Below, piece after piece: positions 24,762-38,000 of a stretch of 64,000 bases of DNA (position 1 is its first letter; every line of letters begins with the position of its first letter). The position numbers were made by a program, and so were the translations under genes. Source of the stretch: Anseranas semipalmata (lineage: Eukaryota > Chordata > Aves > Anseriformes > Anseranatidae). The notes beneath the pieces are model-generated. The model saw only the letters and a list, made by a program, of their open reading frames with translations, was not told the origin of the DNA and searched no databases. The stretch spans positions 1-64,000 of the forward strand of contig VXAA01003385.1 of NCBI GenBank assembly GCA_013399115.1, written 5' to 3'.

Positions 24762-26705
24762 AGAGATTTCAGGGAAGACAGTATTGGAAACCCGTCCTAT
24801 CACAGCTGTCTTAACTTACTTCTGGAAAGAGTTTCTTTCATAAAGATGATCACCGTCTCTAAAGCTGTTTGTGAGTGTGATCCTGCAAAATGTTGAGAAT
24901 CTCCTAAGTATCCTGATTTTTTTACATTGGCTTTGATAAGAACAAGAGGAACTCAGCACTTTCTAGAGAAAGTATTTTCTTTTTCCAGTATTTTTAATCA
25001 AATTTAAAGAAATACACATATTGAGTTGTTTGAAGGTACACACACAAGGCTCTGAAATGGCAAATTACTAGCATAGTAGATCGCATCATTACAATTTTAA
25101 GTTAGCCTGTTTTTCACATATCTCCATAAATCCAGTGTGTTCCATAATGGATGCAGTAGGTTAAATAGGATAGACTACCTTTGAGACCAAGCATAGGTTT
25201 TTGCAAGTAAAATATTTTTTCCTAGTGTTTTGTATTAAATTGTATTTATTTTGAAGTTTGATGTGAACTTTAGTTTGGAGATTTGTGGTTTTGAACAATT
25301 CAGTTAATTTTTATTAGGATAGTAAAGGGACATGGTTTGCTAACTGTATAGAAAGTGATAAGGAATACTTTAAACTTCAGTCATTAGCTCACAGCAACCT
25401 GTAGAGACTTTCCTTAACAGGCTACACAATGAAACTAGCTGCAGGAACCATGGACAGACTGGAGATATCTATCCACAACCCCCTTTTCTGAATGGGTCCT
25501 TGTTTTAAAAAAAAAAAAAAAAAATGCAATCCATAACTTTTTTATAGTATGTCCTAGTGTTGTGCTGAAGATAAAGTCAAAATTGTCCCAATTTCAAATA
25601 TGAAAATTCTTACTGAAATTGTATTTTTAAGTTGAATGTAGCAATCACTTCACTTGATTATTTTTTTATGAGAAAGCTGCATGCAGTGTTTTAGCGGCAT
25701 TTGATTAGCATTGAAAGTTACACAGAGAAATGGAAAATATGTAGGATATCGTTTTAGAAGAATATAATCTGCATTTTTATAACAATTTGCTGAACTTGGT
25801 ACTGCTGCACCCACGTATAGCAGCCTGGTCAAAACTCCACTGAAGGCAACAGGGCATGTCCCAGAAAGCCTTTGGATTAAGTTCCAGGTACAAGGGAGTC
25901 ATGTGCAAGATGTCTGATGCTGCTTCCACGTTACTTTTGCATTTACACGGAGGTAAAACTGCTGCCTTCAGTAGATGGACTCCTGATTTACACTGGTATA
26001 AGGAACAGTAGAATGAGGATCAAGAAACACTTCTCTTGCATCTCTTCTATAGCACCAAGAAACTGCTGGGTCCTGTTCAGGCTCCATTTGTAGACCTCTC
26101 CCTGGTGATCAGGGTTGGCGTGGTGGGACTTGACTGTCCTGGTCACTGCCGGAACATGTCCATTATGCAGTGCGCAGCAGGAGGTGGTGACATCTGTGGA
26201 AGGTCTGTCAGTGGTCAGGGGTACAACAACATCAGGGGAAGTAAAACTACAGCTCTGGCATGGATTAATTATTTTGTTGAACGATAGTTTATTCTTACAC
26301 ATGCACTTTCCTACCAGGTTAAAATGGGTGAATGGATTTTCTTTTCCTTTTTTATATGGAGTAATAAGGCTTTGTCTGAGGCACAGTCAAGTCCAGCAAA
26401 TCATGGTTTCTGAGTAGTACCAGCCGCACACTTGAAACTGGGATTGTATGGCTTTTTTTTAATTTTTATTGCAATACAGCGGAGGAGTGACTTGAAGTAA
26501 CTTCTTCTGTGATTTTTTTTTTTTCTTAATTGCCTTGTTTGGTGGATTTTTTTTTTTCTTAACGTGAACAGTTTGGAAACGATTGTTACATAGCACTGTA
26601 GTTTGTTACTTTGTGGAAATTAAGAGAATTAAATTCAACTCCATTATTGGGATTGTCTCACCTCTGTTGTACAGATGAATAAATAAAGTGAAATCTTTGG
26701 AGTTA
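24762..26705 (+). other. TMEM123 3' UTR with terminal poly(A) signals
   Basis: AT-rich sequence of about 1.9 kb after the stop, with an A-run at 25507-25523 and T-runs near 26450-26550. Two overlapping AATAAA hexamers at 26678-26683 and 26682-26687 are the best poly(A) signals, so the transcript probably ends near 26700-26710. Small frames in this stretch (26036-26417, 25988-26302) have no recognisable product. The exact end is inferred. Confidence 0.65.
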
Positions 26706-29700
26706 CTATATCAATTTCAGTTGGATTTTTATTTTATTAAATGCTTTTTATAATTCCCTCAACCATTTCCACAATCATAACAATTGAATAAGATGTATTC
26801 ACTATGTATACTTTTAAATGATAGAATACCAGAACCATGACACTTTTGCCCAGCCCAATCATTTGTAGTCTATTTTGTAACTTCAGTACTACAAAAAAGC
26901 AAAATTCTTTGCCTAAGATTTCAGAGGCATGAGTGCAAATATAAAACTTTACTTCCTTTCAGGTATTTGGATACTAGACAAAGTGAGGTACAATTGATAA
27001 ATCTTACCTTTAACTTTGCATTTGCTTTCCAACAGTAAATGCTGTATGTAACTTAAAAGGGGATGAATGGGACAGTTTTTCAATGTTTCATAGCTCCACT
27101 AAGTACTTGTTTAGGCCTCAGTCCCGGAGGTTGTTCAGCAGGGGTGGAACAAGCAGTGGATTTGAATTTAGCTATACTCTAGAGGGGTCAACTATATGTA
27201 ATAACTGAAATAGTAATTTAGCATCCAGAAATCCTGATTATATTAATTGAACATTATCACTTCTTATTTCTGTAAAGAAAGAGTATTTCAAAGAATTTGA
27301 TACAGCAGTCAGGAGATGTTAGGCAAATATGACTGAAGTCTAGCACCATCCCAGGCAACTGGGACATAATCCCTTTGGTAAGTTACATTTCACAACTTCC
27401 TCATGTAAGTCTCTCTCCTTCCCTGGTGATTAGTTCTACTGAAGTCCATCATAAGTCTATGATCTGCTCATACTCATTTTATGTAACAGATCTTTTAGCA
27501 TAAATGCTGCTCCTCCCCTTCTCTAGGTATACCTATCCGGTAGTTGGCATATTTCAGTTGATCCTTAACTAAGCTAGAGTTTATCTAGTAAAGGTTATGG
27601 CACCTGTTTATAGTCCATTCATTCAACAGGACTCCATAGCTGTTTCTTTTAAATAGTACTGAGGCCTGAGCAATGCGGTTCATAGTTCTCTCTTTTTATT
27701 AGGAATCCCTCTGGTGACACATCACAGAACTGCATTTACAGTGTCGTGGTTTAAGACCATCACCAGCAATCAGTTGATTACAGTTCCTTCACCCAACCCA
27801 GATGCTCACTTTTAATTCCTAAAATTCACATTTTTGTACTTCCGTATTAAAATTTATTTCACTTAATATTGCAGTCTTGGGAAGTCATCCAGTAGCTGCA
27901 GAACAGGGCCAGAACCTTTGGTCATAGATCATAAAATGTTACTTTTGCCCTTCCCAAGTAACAAAAATTGAGTCCAACTCGATCATATGACCAAATCTCA
28001 GGACTTCAGCATTCTGCCTTCCTCCCACAGGTCATTTCTTTTCATGCAGCGCTCCCTCAGCCTGTACTCTGGTACCAATTCATAACCTTTCCAGCTTAAA
28101 TTTTTTATAGGGCCCCTGTATCAGAGGCTTCAAGGCAGTCCAGAAATATAGGAATGCTGTATTCAATAAAAAAAAAAAAAGTCTATTAAGATTATCAGAG
28201 TAGCATGATCTTGTATCCCTTTGTAAACCTACTTTCATACCTTTTCCTTCATGCTCAGAGACTGTTAAAGCTCTTACAGCCTCACGCCACTCTCTGTTTT
28301 TGCCCTGAAGACCTAGCATTCTTAACACGCTTTATTGAAAAAGATACAAGCAACAAGATGACAATTTCTTATAAATCAAATATTGCCAAAAGCAAAATAA
28401 GTAGATAATGGATAAGTGGATACAGAAGGAGATAAGAATGAAAACAGACCTGTGCAGAATATGAACATGTTCCCTGTACACCACTCGGCTATTTAGAGCA
28501 AACCAGTGACAGAGCCCTGGCTTGTGCGTGAAAGAGATGGCAGTCTTAAAGTCTGGAAAGTTAAATGAATTTAGGAATCTGCATTTGACTGTTCTTACAA
28601 AGAGTACAGAGGGGGGATGCCAAGTCCTTGTGTTGATCCTACAGTGTCTAAGCTTGAGCTTGAATTAGAATTTAGTGTTTGTGTCACTATAACGCGCTTA
28701 GACTGGAGTAATGATTAACCTTATTCTTCAATGGCAGGTCATTGCTATACTTCAAAATGTCAAATCCAGTAACTCCAAAAATTGAAAGAATAAGAGGGAC
28801 TAAGTTCTAGAAGTTCTTAAGCATCTATTTAGAAGACCAAGGAGGAGTATATTCTCACTCTGATATTCAAATAATTTGTCTATTAGTTGTTTTGACCTTA
28901 TCCACAAAAAGTTTAAAGCAACTTGGAAACCATGGTGTTGCACCTGGCCAGCACTCAGTTGAAGAATGGTTCTAAAGTTTTAGAAGAAAAACTACGGAAG
29001 TCAGTTTTCTTGACAGGATTCATAAAAATAGAAAAGCAACAAGTGTCTGTACAAGTGAGGTACTTTCTTATTATTATTGTTGCATATTTGAATATCTTTG
29101 TTAAAGACTTTATTCTTCACTGACAATTGAAGTTATTGTCCACTGGCCAAATCACAACCCTAACTAATATCCTACTCTCCATAAGTATCCAGTATTTCTC
29201 ATTTCTCTTTCTGTGGAAAGAATATAGAATCAGCAAGTCAAACTATACAGATCTGAAAGGAGGCGATCTTTGTTCTGGAAAGCTCTGTACTAACTTTCAC
29301 TAACTGAAAGCACATGAGCTCAGAAAGCTTTGGCAAGGTCTCGAGTAGCAGGACTGCATGCTGTCTTCAGCTGTGCCTCCTGGTCAGTGCTCAAAAGCAA
29401 ACAAAAGATGCACATCCAGTCAAAAGAAAAACAACCATGCAAAAAATAAATAAATAAAAATAAAAAGCAGGAAACTACTAAATAATTATGATAAAGTTTC
29501 TTGGCACTAGCGTCACAGAAGATGCAGCTGCTACTTGTGAAGCTGCTGTATCTTGCAGAATCTCAAACCAGTATCAGAAACTGCAACTACTCTGGGCTAG
29601 ATCCTTTGCAGATAAGCAGCTTCTCTCAAGTAAAGGAACTGCTCATTTATAGAAGCTGGGAATATTGCCTTCTATCTTCACCTTACCGCAAATCTGGCCA

Positions 29701-30584
29701 CTGAGCTCCAGTGATACTGAAGTTCCCACCTTCTGCCCCGTAAGCCACACAACCACATGCTGCCAGCTCAAGACAAGCAGTGGACGGAGAGCACTGACAT
29801 CTGACAGCGTGAGCAGCAGAGCTGCGCAGGAAGCTGGGGCTGGACAGGCTGTCTCTCGCTGTCTGCTGGAAGACTCTTGTGACCTGTCGGTCGTGGAACG
29901 TTTGCTGTATCAGCACTGCCAGAAAGACACAGCTCTTGAGCTTTCCCAGTGAAAGGAGAAGGACACAGAATGAACATGGCCAGCTAATTCACAACTAACA
30001 AATGACTTGATCCTCTCTGAGCATTACTGAACACTATGCAGATAGTCTTCTCCATGCTTTCACATTTTCCTAGGGTTCTGTTTGCACAGTGCTACAGACT
30101 AGTTATATACAGCTTTCTTGCAATAGTACTGAGGGGAACATAACTGCTCAAACATACAGCATTACCCATAGGGCAACCACAACCATCATAGCAGGGAGCA
30201 GTGGAAAGCTGTAACCTACATTAGCCTTCCTGCCAAAAACAGGTCAAAGAATTTCACCCAGTAGTTTCTAGGTCAAGCTCTTCCACTTCTCAGAAAGTGG
30301 CTCAGGTGCCTGGTTCAGATGCAGGCAGCCAGTGCTATGGTAAGTTGCCCGGGACATTCAAAACATTTACCAGCCAGGGATGACATAGCAGGGCCTGAGA
30401 GGTACCCTCAGGCATCACAAATGACGTTGAACACCTGTGTGAGGCACCTGAATCACTCAATTTCTAAAGCCCGTATATCCTGTCACCTGAACTATATGTA
30501 GGTAGCTACTAATGTTTGAAAAACACTGGCACCATATGGGTCTAAAGAAAAATGCGTTGCTTGTACTGTCTGCCTGCTGCTATC
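26706..30584. other. Convergent intergenic region, left part
   Basis: No gene recognised between the TMEM123 3' end and the first CR1 fragment. An A/T simple-sequence patch ((AAAT)n type) lies at about 29440-29470. Short frames around 29680-29980 on both strands carry no known domain. Confidence 0.55.
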
Positions 30585-30890
30585 ACGGGATCACAGGATG
30601 AATGAGGTTGGAAGGGACCTCTGGAGGCCATCTGGTCCAACCCCTGCTCAACCAGGGACACCCAGAGCAGCTGCCCAGGACCATGTCCAGGTGGCTTTTG
30701 AAGATCTCCAAGGAGGAGACTCCACAACCTCTGGGCAACCTGTGCCAGGCTCCCTCACCCACACAGCACAGAAGTCCTGCCTGGTGTTCAGAGGGAACCT
30801 CCTGTGTTCCAGTTTGTGCCCATTGCCTCTTGGCCTGACGCTGGGCACCATGTTTTTCTCTATCATCTTCCCCAGCTCCCTGTTCAAAAA
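30585..30890 (-). mobile_element. CR1 LINE 3' fragment
   Basis: Minus-oriented CR1 tail. The + strand shows the typical block gaggttggaagggacctctg, then the 'catctggtccaacccc' block and the 'agcagctgcccaggaccatg' block. It is 5'-truncated near 30890, where similarity fades. No intact coding frame remains. It is a different CR1 subtype from the copies at 22043 and 31875. Confidence 0.88.
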
Positions 30891-31874
30891 CAGGGCTTCC
30901 ATGCTAACACTTCATGTGAGACTGACCCCTTCAGTTCTCCCTGCTGACTCTCATCTTAATTAGTAGAAAGTATGCTTGGTTCTAGTATTATTAGTTTCTG
31001 AGTTTGAACATCAAATTTCAAATCATGCACTTTACGCCTTATCAACCTTTTTATAATCCCCGACAATTTTTTAAGTTGCTACATAATAGAAAAGAGCCTT
31101 TAAAAACTTCAAAAGCAGAAAAGCAAAAGGATGTTAATCAAAGCTGCTTAAAACTACATGCGATGTTTGAAATATTTACATTTTTAAACTGCAAAATTAA
31201 AGGAAGGATATGTACATATAATGAAGTTGGATAAAAGTACAGTTAAAGAATCCTATGTACTGCAACATATGTATTTCAAAGCATTACAATAAGCAGGGTG
31301 CCAGCTACTGTACAGTATTAAGCACAGCATTGCAGAAATTATGGAAGAATGGATGAAGCCACAAGTCAGTGTCACTGAATTCACACCAAAAATACATAAA
31401 GAGAACCAATTGATTCTTCCCCTCCCTCCTCAACTCCCCCAGACAGCAAAGCAAGAGGACTTCAAAAATTGTATCTCTGGTATTACCTTGAAAGGGACTC
31501 TAGCTCAGGCAGTACTGCTTGGAGATGCAGGGCGAAGACGAACAGATGACAACTAAAATGCATTTGTATCTTCCTTTGCACAATTGCCCTCACTAAAGTT
31601 AGTGGTTTACAGTACTACTGATGGAAACACCCAGAATCTGCTAAAAATCAGTCTCGATCACATACTTTACTCAAACAAAAGGACGTGGTTTTTTGCCCTT
31701 TTTAGCTAGCCAGAACTTCGATTCAATGCTGTGGCTGCAGTTGTCAACATACTGTTAATTCCATGCAGTCTAAATTCCACACTCGGTGGACAGACTTCCC
31801 AAGATGGCAGGTGATTAAGCCAGGAGACCCAGAGGCTTCTTTTAGAGACTTAGACGGGAGGCTTTTGTTAAATT
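30891..31874. other. Intergenic spacer between two CR1 fragments
   Basis: AT-rich sequence of about 1 kb with no recognised gene or element. Confidence 0.55.
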
Positions 31875-32247
31875 ACAGAATCACAGAACCGTTTAGGTTT
31901 GAAAAGACCTCCAAGATCATCCAGTCCAACCTATAACCTAACACTACCAAGTCCTCCATCTCACTAAGCTCTACATCTAAACATCTTTTGAATACCTCCA
32001 GGGATGGTGACTCGACCACTTCCCTGGGCAGCCTGTTCCAATGCCTCACAACCGTTTCAGTAAAGAAGTTTTTCCTAATATCCAACCTAAACCTCCCCTG
32101 GCGCAACTTTAGCCCATTCCCGCTTGTCCTATCACCTGGCGCGAGGGAGAAGAGACCAATCCCCACCTCGCTACGGCCTCCTTTAAGGTACTTCTAGAGA
32201 GCGATAAGGTCACCCCTGAGCCTCCTCTTCTCCAGGCTGAACAACCC
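31875..32247 (-). mobile_element. CR1 LINE 3' fragment
   Basis: Minus-oriented CR1 tail, closely matching the 3' end of the 22043 copy. It shares the 'gacctccaagatcatccag' block and the coding remnant [12 protein letters not shown] / [19 protein letters not shown]. It is 5'-truncated near 32247 (after ctccaggctgaacaaccc). Confidence 0.93.
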
Positions 32248-33510
32248 AAACAGTTCAGATGTACAACAGGAAAGATGTATACAAATGCCAACCATGTCCA
32301 AGTATGAATGGAAACTTATTTGCTAGGACGAGCATCTCCCTATTTAATACAGGCCTTGATCTGAACCCTAAGCAACCATTTCACAGGGCAAGGCACTATA
32401 ACCAGCCACAAGTTACACGGCCTGCACAAGTTCTTTTTTAAGTACAGACTTCGCTACCTTCATACATACGTGGGGTGCTCCTTCTACAAAACGTGTACAG
32501 ATAACGTGTATAGATAAGAGCCATATATGAAGTGATGAGAACCAGTTACATGCGTGCACACATCCTGAAACTTGAGGAACAGCATTTTCACATCACACTA
32601 GAGCATAAGACACTGAAACACTGTTAAACACATCTTATTGCTGGCAGGTCTGAAGATCGAGAAGCCTGCACTTGGGCATTAACATAGACGTGAAAAGACT
32701 GATTTCACAAAGTCTGACAAACTGACAGCACTGCTGCAGTTATCCCAGCAGTATTCTTCTCCCACTGGTTGATGTTAAGTCCTTGAAAAATATCAATGAG
32801 TATTTCCCCCTGTAAGCATCTACTATGCAAGTGCAGGCATACAGAGCAGAAAAGGGTAAAGAACCAACCATTAAGGAAATAGGAGTCACTGGATTACCAG
32901 TTTATAAAACAAGCCCCAAGATTTCATAGGAGGCTGGAAGATCCTACTATTTAATTACACGATCACTGGAAACTTTCAAATACAGAAAAGTTGCTTAAAT
33001 TTTAATCCTCAACATAAAGGTTATACTGCTGCACAGCTACCCTCCATTTCATTTCTAAGGTTTTGAGAACCATTCTTAGACAGGATTTCTATTTTTTGAA
33101 AAAATCAAGACAGAAGGAAATACCAGACGCTGTTTCTCTTATTAAAATAAAATAAAAAGTCTGAATCCCCTACTTTGCCAGAGGGAATCACCAAAGAGCA
33201 CAGAAACAAACAAACAAGAAAAACTTCTGACAGGAAAAGTTTAGTCACTGCAGCCGACAGAGAAAAGCCAACAATGGGAACAGAATAAACAAGCACTCAT
33301 TTGCTAAGCAGAAATATTTTAATTCAGTCTTTATATAAACTATTATTAATACACATTACACAAATATCTTGACACAACACTTTAAAAAGTCTCGCTGTTC
33401 CTGCAACAGTTAGCCTCTTTTCTCCCCCACTTCCACAAGAAAGCCAAAACAGAACCAGAACAGTAGCTAAAGTTTAGTATTAATAAACAGCCACCTTAAC
33501 TATTTCCTCA
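32248..33510. other. Intergenic sequence downstream of BIRC2
   Basis: AT-rich DNA between a CR1 fragment and the solo LTR. It may contain the distal part of a longer BIRC2 3' UTR, but I see no decisive signal. No other gene recognised. Confidence 0.5.
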
Positions 33511-34502
33511 CATCCTGCACTGAGTTTACATGGCAAGGTTTTTGGTGGCTTGCAGGGGTGGCCTCTGGGAGAAAAGACCAGGGACTGACACCTCTAGACA
33601 GTTCCAAAATGGAGTCACTGCTGGCCAGAACTGAGCCACCCCTGATAGCATATTTAAGAAAGGGGGGGAAAAAAAAAAAAGTGCGCAGCAGCAGCTGGGA
33701 GAGAGACAAGTGAGAAAATGAACTAAACAAAGCCCCAGACACCAAGGTCAGTGAAGGAGATGCAGGAGGTGCTCCAGGTGCCAGAGCAGAGATTGCCCTG
33801 CAGCCTGTGGAAAGGCCCATGGTGGAGCAGGCTGTCCTCCTGCAGCCCATGGAGGACCACACCAGAGCAGATCTCCTTCCCACACAGCTCATGGAGGACA
33901 CCATGCCACAGCAGGTAGATGTACCCTGAAGGAGGCTGCAGCCAGCAGGCTCCTGACAGAACTGTCACCCTAGAAAGGAATGCACACTGGATCAAGTTCT
34001 GTGGCAGGAACTGCAGCACATGGGAGGACCCCTACTGAAGCAGTCTCTTCCTGAAGGACTACACCCTGTGGTACAGACCTGTGCTGGAACAGTTCCTGAA
34101 GAACTGGAGCCCATGGGAAGGACCCGTGCTGGAGCAGGTGAGAAGTACAAGTAGGAAGGAGCAGCAGAGACAGCGTTACAAACTGACTACAACCCCCATC
34201 CATCACTACGGGCAGGGAGGAGGTAGGAGAGATAAGCTGAACCTGGGAAGAAGGGGTAGGTTGTTTGCTTTTGAGTTCTCACTACCCTGCTGTTTTATTA
34301 ATTGGCATTAATAAATAAATTAATTTAGCCTTCCCCAAGTCACAGCTGTTTTACCTACAACAGTGATTTTTGAGCAATCTCCGTGTTTATCTTGATTCAG
34401 TCTTTTCCATCATATTTTCTTGCCTCACTGTGCCAAGGACGAGTGAAAGTGCAAGGTGGTGGGCACCAGGTTAACCAGCCCAGGTTAGCTCACCACACAT
34501 CC
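33511..34502 (+). mobile_element. Solo ERV LTR (982 bp) with 5-bp target duplication
   Basis: The LTR spans 33516-34497. It begins TGCACTGAGTTTACATGGC, ends GCTCACCACA, and is flanked on both sides by CATCC (33511-33515 and 34498-34502), a perfect target-site duplication. Its U3-like part contains many degenerate repeats of a 'cccatggaggacc...ctggagcag' unit. A cluster of AATAAA-type signals at about 34307-34320 marks the R region, followed by U5-like sequence. No gag, pol or env sequence lies between termini, so it is a solo LTR left by recombination. The family is common in birds, but I cannot name it with certainty. It is antisense to BIRC2 and about 80 bases beyond its best poly(A) signal. 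Confidence 0.93.
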
Positions 34503-34580
34503 ACATGGAGGAAACTCAGCACAAGAGTTATGCCAAGCTCCATTTCAGGAATTGACCAGACAGGGTGCTTTTGTTTGTTT

Positions 34581-34586
34581 TTTATT
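34581..34586 (-). promoter_or_regulatory. Candidate BIRC2 poly(A) signal
   Basis: TTTATT on the + strand, i.e. AATAAA on the coding strand, about 280 bases after the BIRC2 stop. T/G-containing sequence (ctgtctggtc) follows within about 25-30 bases. Use of this signal would give a short 3' UTR ending before the LTR; longer isoforms cannot be excluded. Confidence 0.5.
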
Positions 34587-34861
34587 CAAACAGATAAGAG
34601 CATACTAATGAAACTGCTTTCCTTAGAAAGGAAAGCTACAGAAACATCACCTTAGTATTGAGTTAGTTTTATAAATAGAAATTGTCTTTGGCAAGGAAGA
34701 CCCAGTATATTCATAATGTTGATATACTTCATTACACAACTGTGTTAGGTAGCTGACTAATCATCTTCTGTATCACAATTTTCCATTCTCAAGACATTGC
34801 TCACTTAAGCTTCAGTGCCTGGCAGATGACAGGAACAGAGATATTTTGCAAGTTTCTCTCC

Positions 34862-35055
34862 TTATGAAAGAAATGTACGAACTGTACCCTTTATTGTTCC
34901 CCTGCAAATAGGGCATTTTCTAAGGGATGGTGCACATTCTTTGCATACTACTAGATGACCACATGGAATAAAAACAATAGAAACTTCTCTGTCCATGCAA
35001 ACTTTACATGTTCTTTCCTCTTGCAATCTCCTTAATTGTTCTTCCATAGGTAAAC
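34862..35055 (-). CDS. BIRC2: BIRC2 coding exon 8 (RING, stop)
   Basis: The exon starts after a tttctttccag acceptor and ends at TAA (34864-34862). It encodes a short helix ([13 protein letters not shown]) and the complete RING finger: C564, C567, C579, H581, C585, C588, C595, C598. The C-terminal tail GTVRTFLS is the conserved IAP ending needed for RING dimerisation. E3 activity therefore looks intact. Confidence 0.97.
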
Positions 35056-38000
35056 CTGGAAAGAAAAAAAACTTTTAAGAAGCCTGAATATACGTGCATT
35101 CTACTTAGAAAGTAGATTGGAAAACAAAGGGTGAAATGGAATGTGACTATATTCAGTAAGCATAGATGGCAGTGAGAAAATAAGTACACTTTCCAGAGCT
35201 CAGAAATTGGCATGCAAGGAACCAGTCTGTACTTTCCATTTCTGTGTGACAACAAACAGCTCAGGGATTGAAGACCAGCTACAGCTCTTGAGACTTATGT
35301 TTATATTTCAGCATATGCTGTACTTTTTGTGTTTGGATATCAGAAGCACAGAGCACAACGACTGGTGGAAGTGAGCTATATTCAGACTTGTATACTTTTC
35401 TGCAAGTCTGTTAACGTATTACATTTTACATACATCTGAACTACAGGAGGAGGAACCAGAGCAAACAAACTATGTCTGACAAGTTTATCCATCCAGCTGC
35501 TGGCCAAGCAAGATCTTAGGATAACTATAGCTCACTTTGGAAAGTAAAAATCATGGTACCTCCTGCGAAATGCTAACCTATTATTCACTCCCCAGTCTCT
35601 ACCAAATGCCTGAATGACAGCTTGTACCAGGATCAAGCCCAATGTGTGCTTGAATCCTCAAGCTCCAGAAAGCTCTACCTGCTAGTGCAAAAGGACCTGT
35701 GTAAGGCACAATGTAAAGCTTAAGGCAAACAGACTTGCTTGCAACTCTGCACATGCACTTAACTTTGAGATAAGTGCATGTTACCAATGCAAGTCAGGGA
35801 GAGGGTGAAGCATAAAATCAAATTTCTTAACCAAAGTTATTCTCTTTTTAGGATGTTAGCTAATTGTCCCAAAATACCCTTTAAAGTAAGAAAGTAGAGT
35901 TTAAGATACCTGACACATCTTCTGTGGGAACATATTTCATGCTCTTCTCCACTAAAATAAAAAGAAACATCCAAGTCACTTCACTGATCTATATTCCAAC
36001 AGCATCTGAATTTTATCTTTAGATGGCCAAGACAGCACTGACTCGACTTTGATAAACTTACATCCTTAAAGAAAAATGACATACCAAATAAATCTTTGTA
36101 CAGTACAGGGTCACAATCTCGTAGACAGTTTCTGAATATGCTGGCTGCTGCATTTCCTTTCACTAGAACTGTGTCTATCAGTTCCCTTGCTTGCAATGGT
36201 GTCTGAGTCTTTTGCTTAATAACATCATGCTCCAGTTCCGTTATCACTTTAGCTGACAGTAAACTCCCAAGGATTGGAAGTACACACGTTAAACGCTGGA
36301 ATAAAGCCATTCGATTCTTCCGGATTAAGGACAAATCATCTGGAATACAAAGGGGATTAGATGTTTGTTAGGAATACAGTACTCCAAGCTGCATTTTTGC
36401 TTAGTAACTGACATATTCATTAAACTCTACTTGAAGTGTTCACCTACTACAGATCATTAAAAAGACCCCAAGAAGTTTTAGCAGTATTTACATAAAGAAT
36501 ATACTTAAGAAAACTGCATACAAGCAGCTTTGGAGCTAAAGCCTTTTCATCAACAAAACCTGCTCCCACCTCTAGATGAAATGGTTTGAGGGGATCTTGT
36601 TTAACTTCACACTAGACAGAGTCGTGCTCTCTGCAGAATCGCAAAGAAAAAAAATGGAACACCTCTGCATAACAGCAATGCTAGCTCACTGACAACTGAT
36701 AGATTAACTTCAGTCAGTGACAGTCAAAAACTGTCAGAGATGACTGAGATGTAGATGGGATCAAGCTTTTCTAAGAGGTGGCCAACAAAATTATGCGCAA
36801 GAAAACCAGAAATATAGCACAACTAGTTTTGGGAGGGTTTTTTTTTTTAAATATAGTCTATCACAATTTAAAGAACATTTCATTTTCATGAAGATTTAAT
36901 GGCTGAACCCATCTCTGCTTTTGTGACAGAATATGCAAGTAGGAAGGAAGCCATTTTAATTCAACTTATAATTGAGAAGTTTCATTACTGCTTCACAGAC
37001 TAAGAACAGTAGGGGTTTTTTGCTTCAAAAAAAAAAAAAATCTACATAGCCAGCAAACAATAGGTAATGTTAAAGGTGCATCAAATAAGCACTATTCAAT
37101 AGCTGACCTACATGGTTGTTTCAGATAGAAACAACATGAAACAAACAAAGCTGACCTTTCATAATCTTACAGAATCCAAACTTGTAAAAGTTAGCCACCT
37201 CCTAGAAGAGGACAATGCTGGCTCACCAATTCAAGTACCTTAAAAAGCAGGCAAATTTCAAAGAAGGAAAAGGAAAAGTGTGTTAAAGTCTTTTGGTTCA
37301 ATTTATTTGATTAATAGCAATATAAAAAGCAGATTTATAAAAAAACATGGCTTTGTTCCAGTGGGGATAATAAAGCAATTCTGAACTCTTGGCACCTGTA
37401 AAAACCATCCTCCTGAAAGGGAAAGAATTACAAGACTGCTAGCTCTATACGGATAGCCAAACAATGCTTTTATAGAAGTTGATCCTAACAACAAATAAAT
37501 TAAAGCACTTTGTGAATAAAAACTATAAAAATCAGGCCAGAAAGCAAAACAATACAAACCACTTCTGCTTTCATTTTTATTCATGCCCTTTGCATACCTG
37601 ACGCCACTTCTTCAAACTGTCTCTCTTTCTCTTCTTCCCTCTTCTCATCTTCAGCAGTGAGCAAATCAGACACAAGATCATTAACAGTCTTGTAGTTTTC
37701 TTCAGTGGCCAAGATTTTACTTTGCACTGTTTGCTTTATCAGCCGTCTACTGAATCCCATCTCCAATGCAGCTTTAACTACAGGTGTGTTCATCATGATT
37801 GCATCTTCTGAATGACTCTCTCCAGGTTCAAAATGAATAACTAATCAAAGAAGAGAATCATTGTGTATAATGTAAAGAACATAATACTCATACAAGCTAC
37901 AAGTCAACACATCAACATTACCTATACACAATACCTAACATTACAAAGTTAGTAATTTCAGTAGTTAGACTTTTTTTTAGCAATTGTTTTCCATTTTTAG

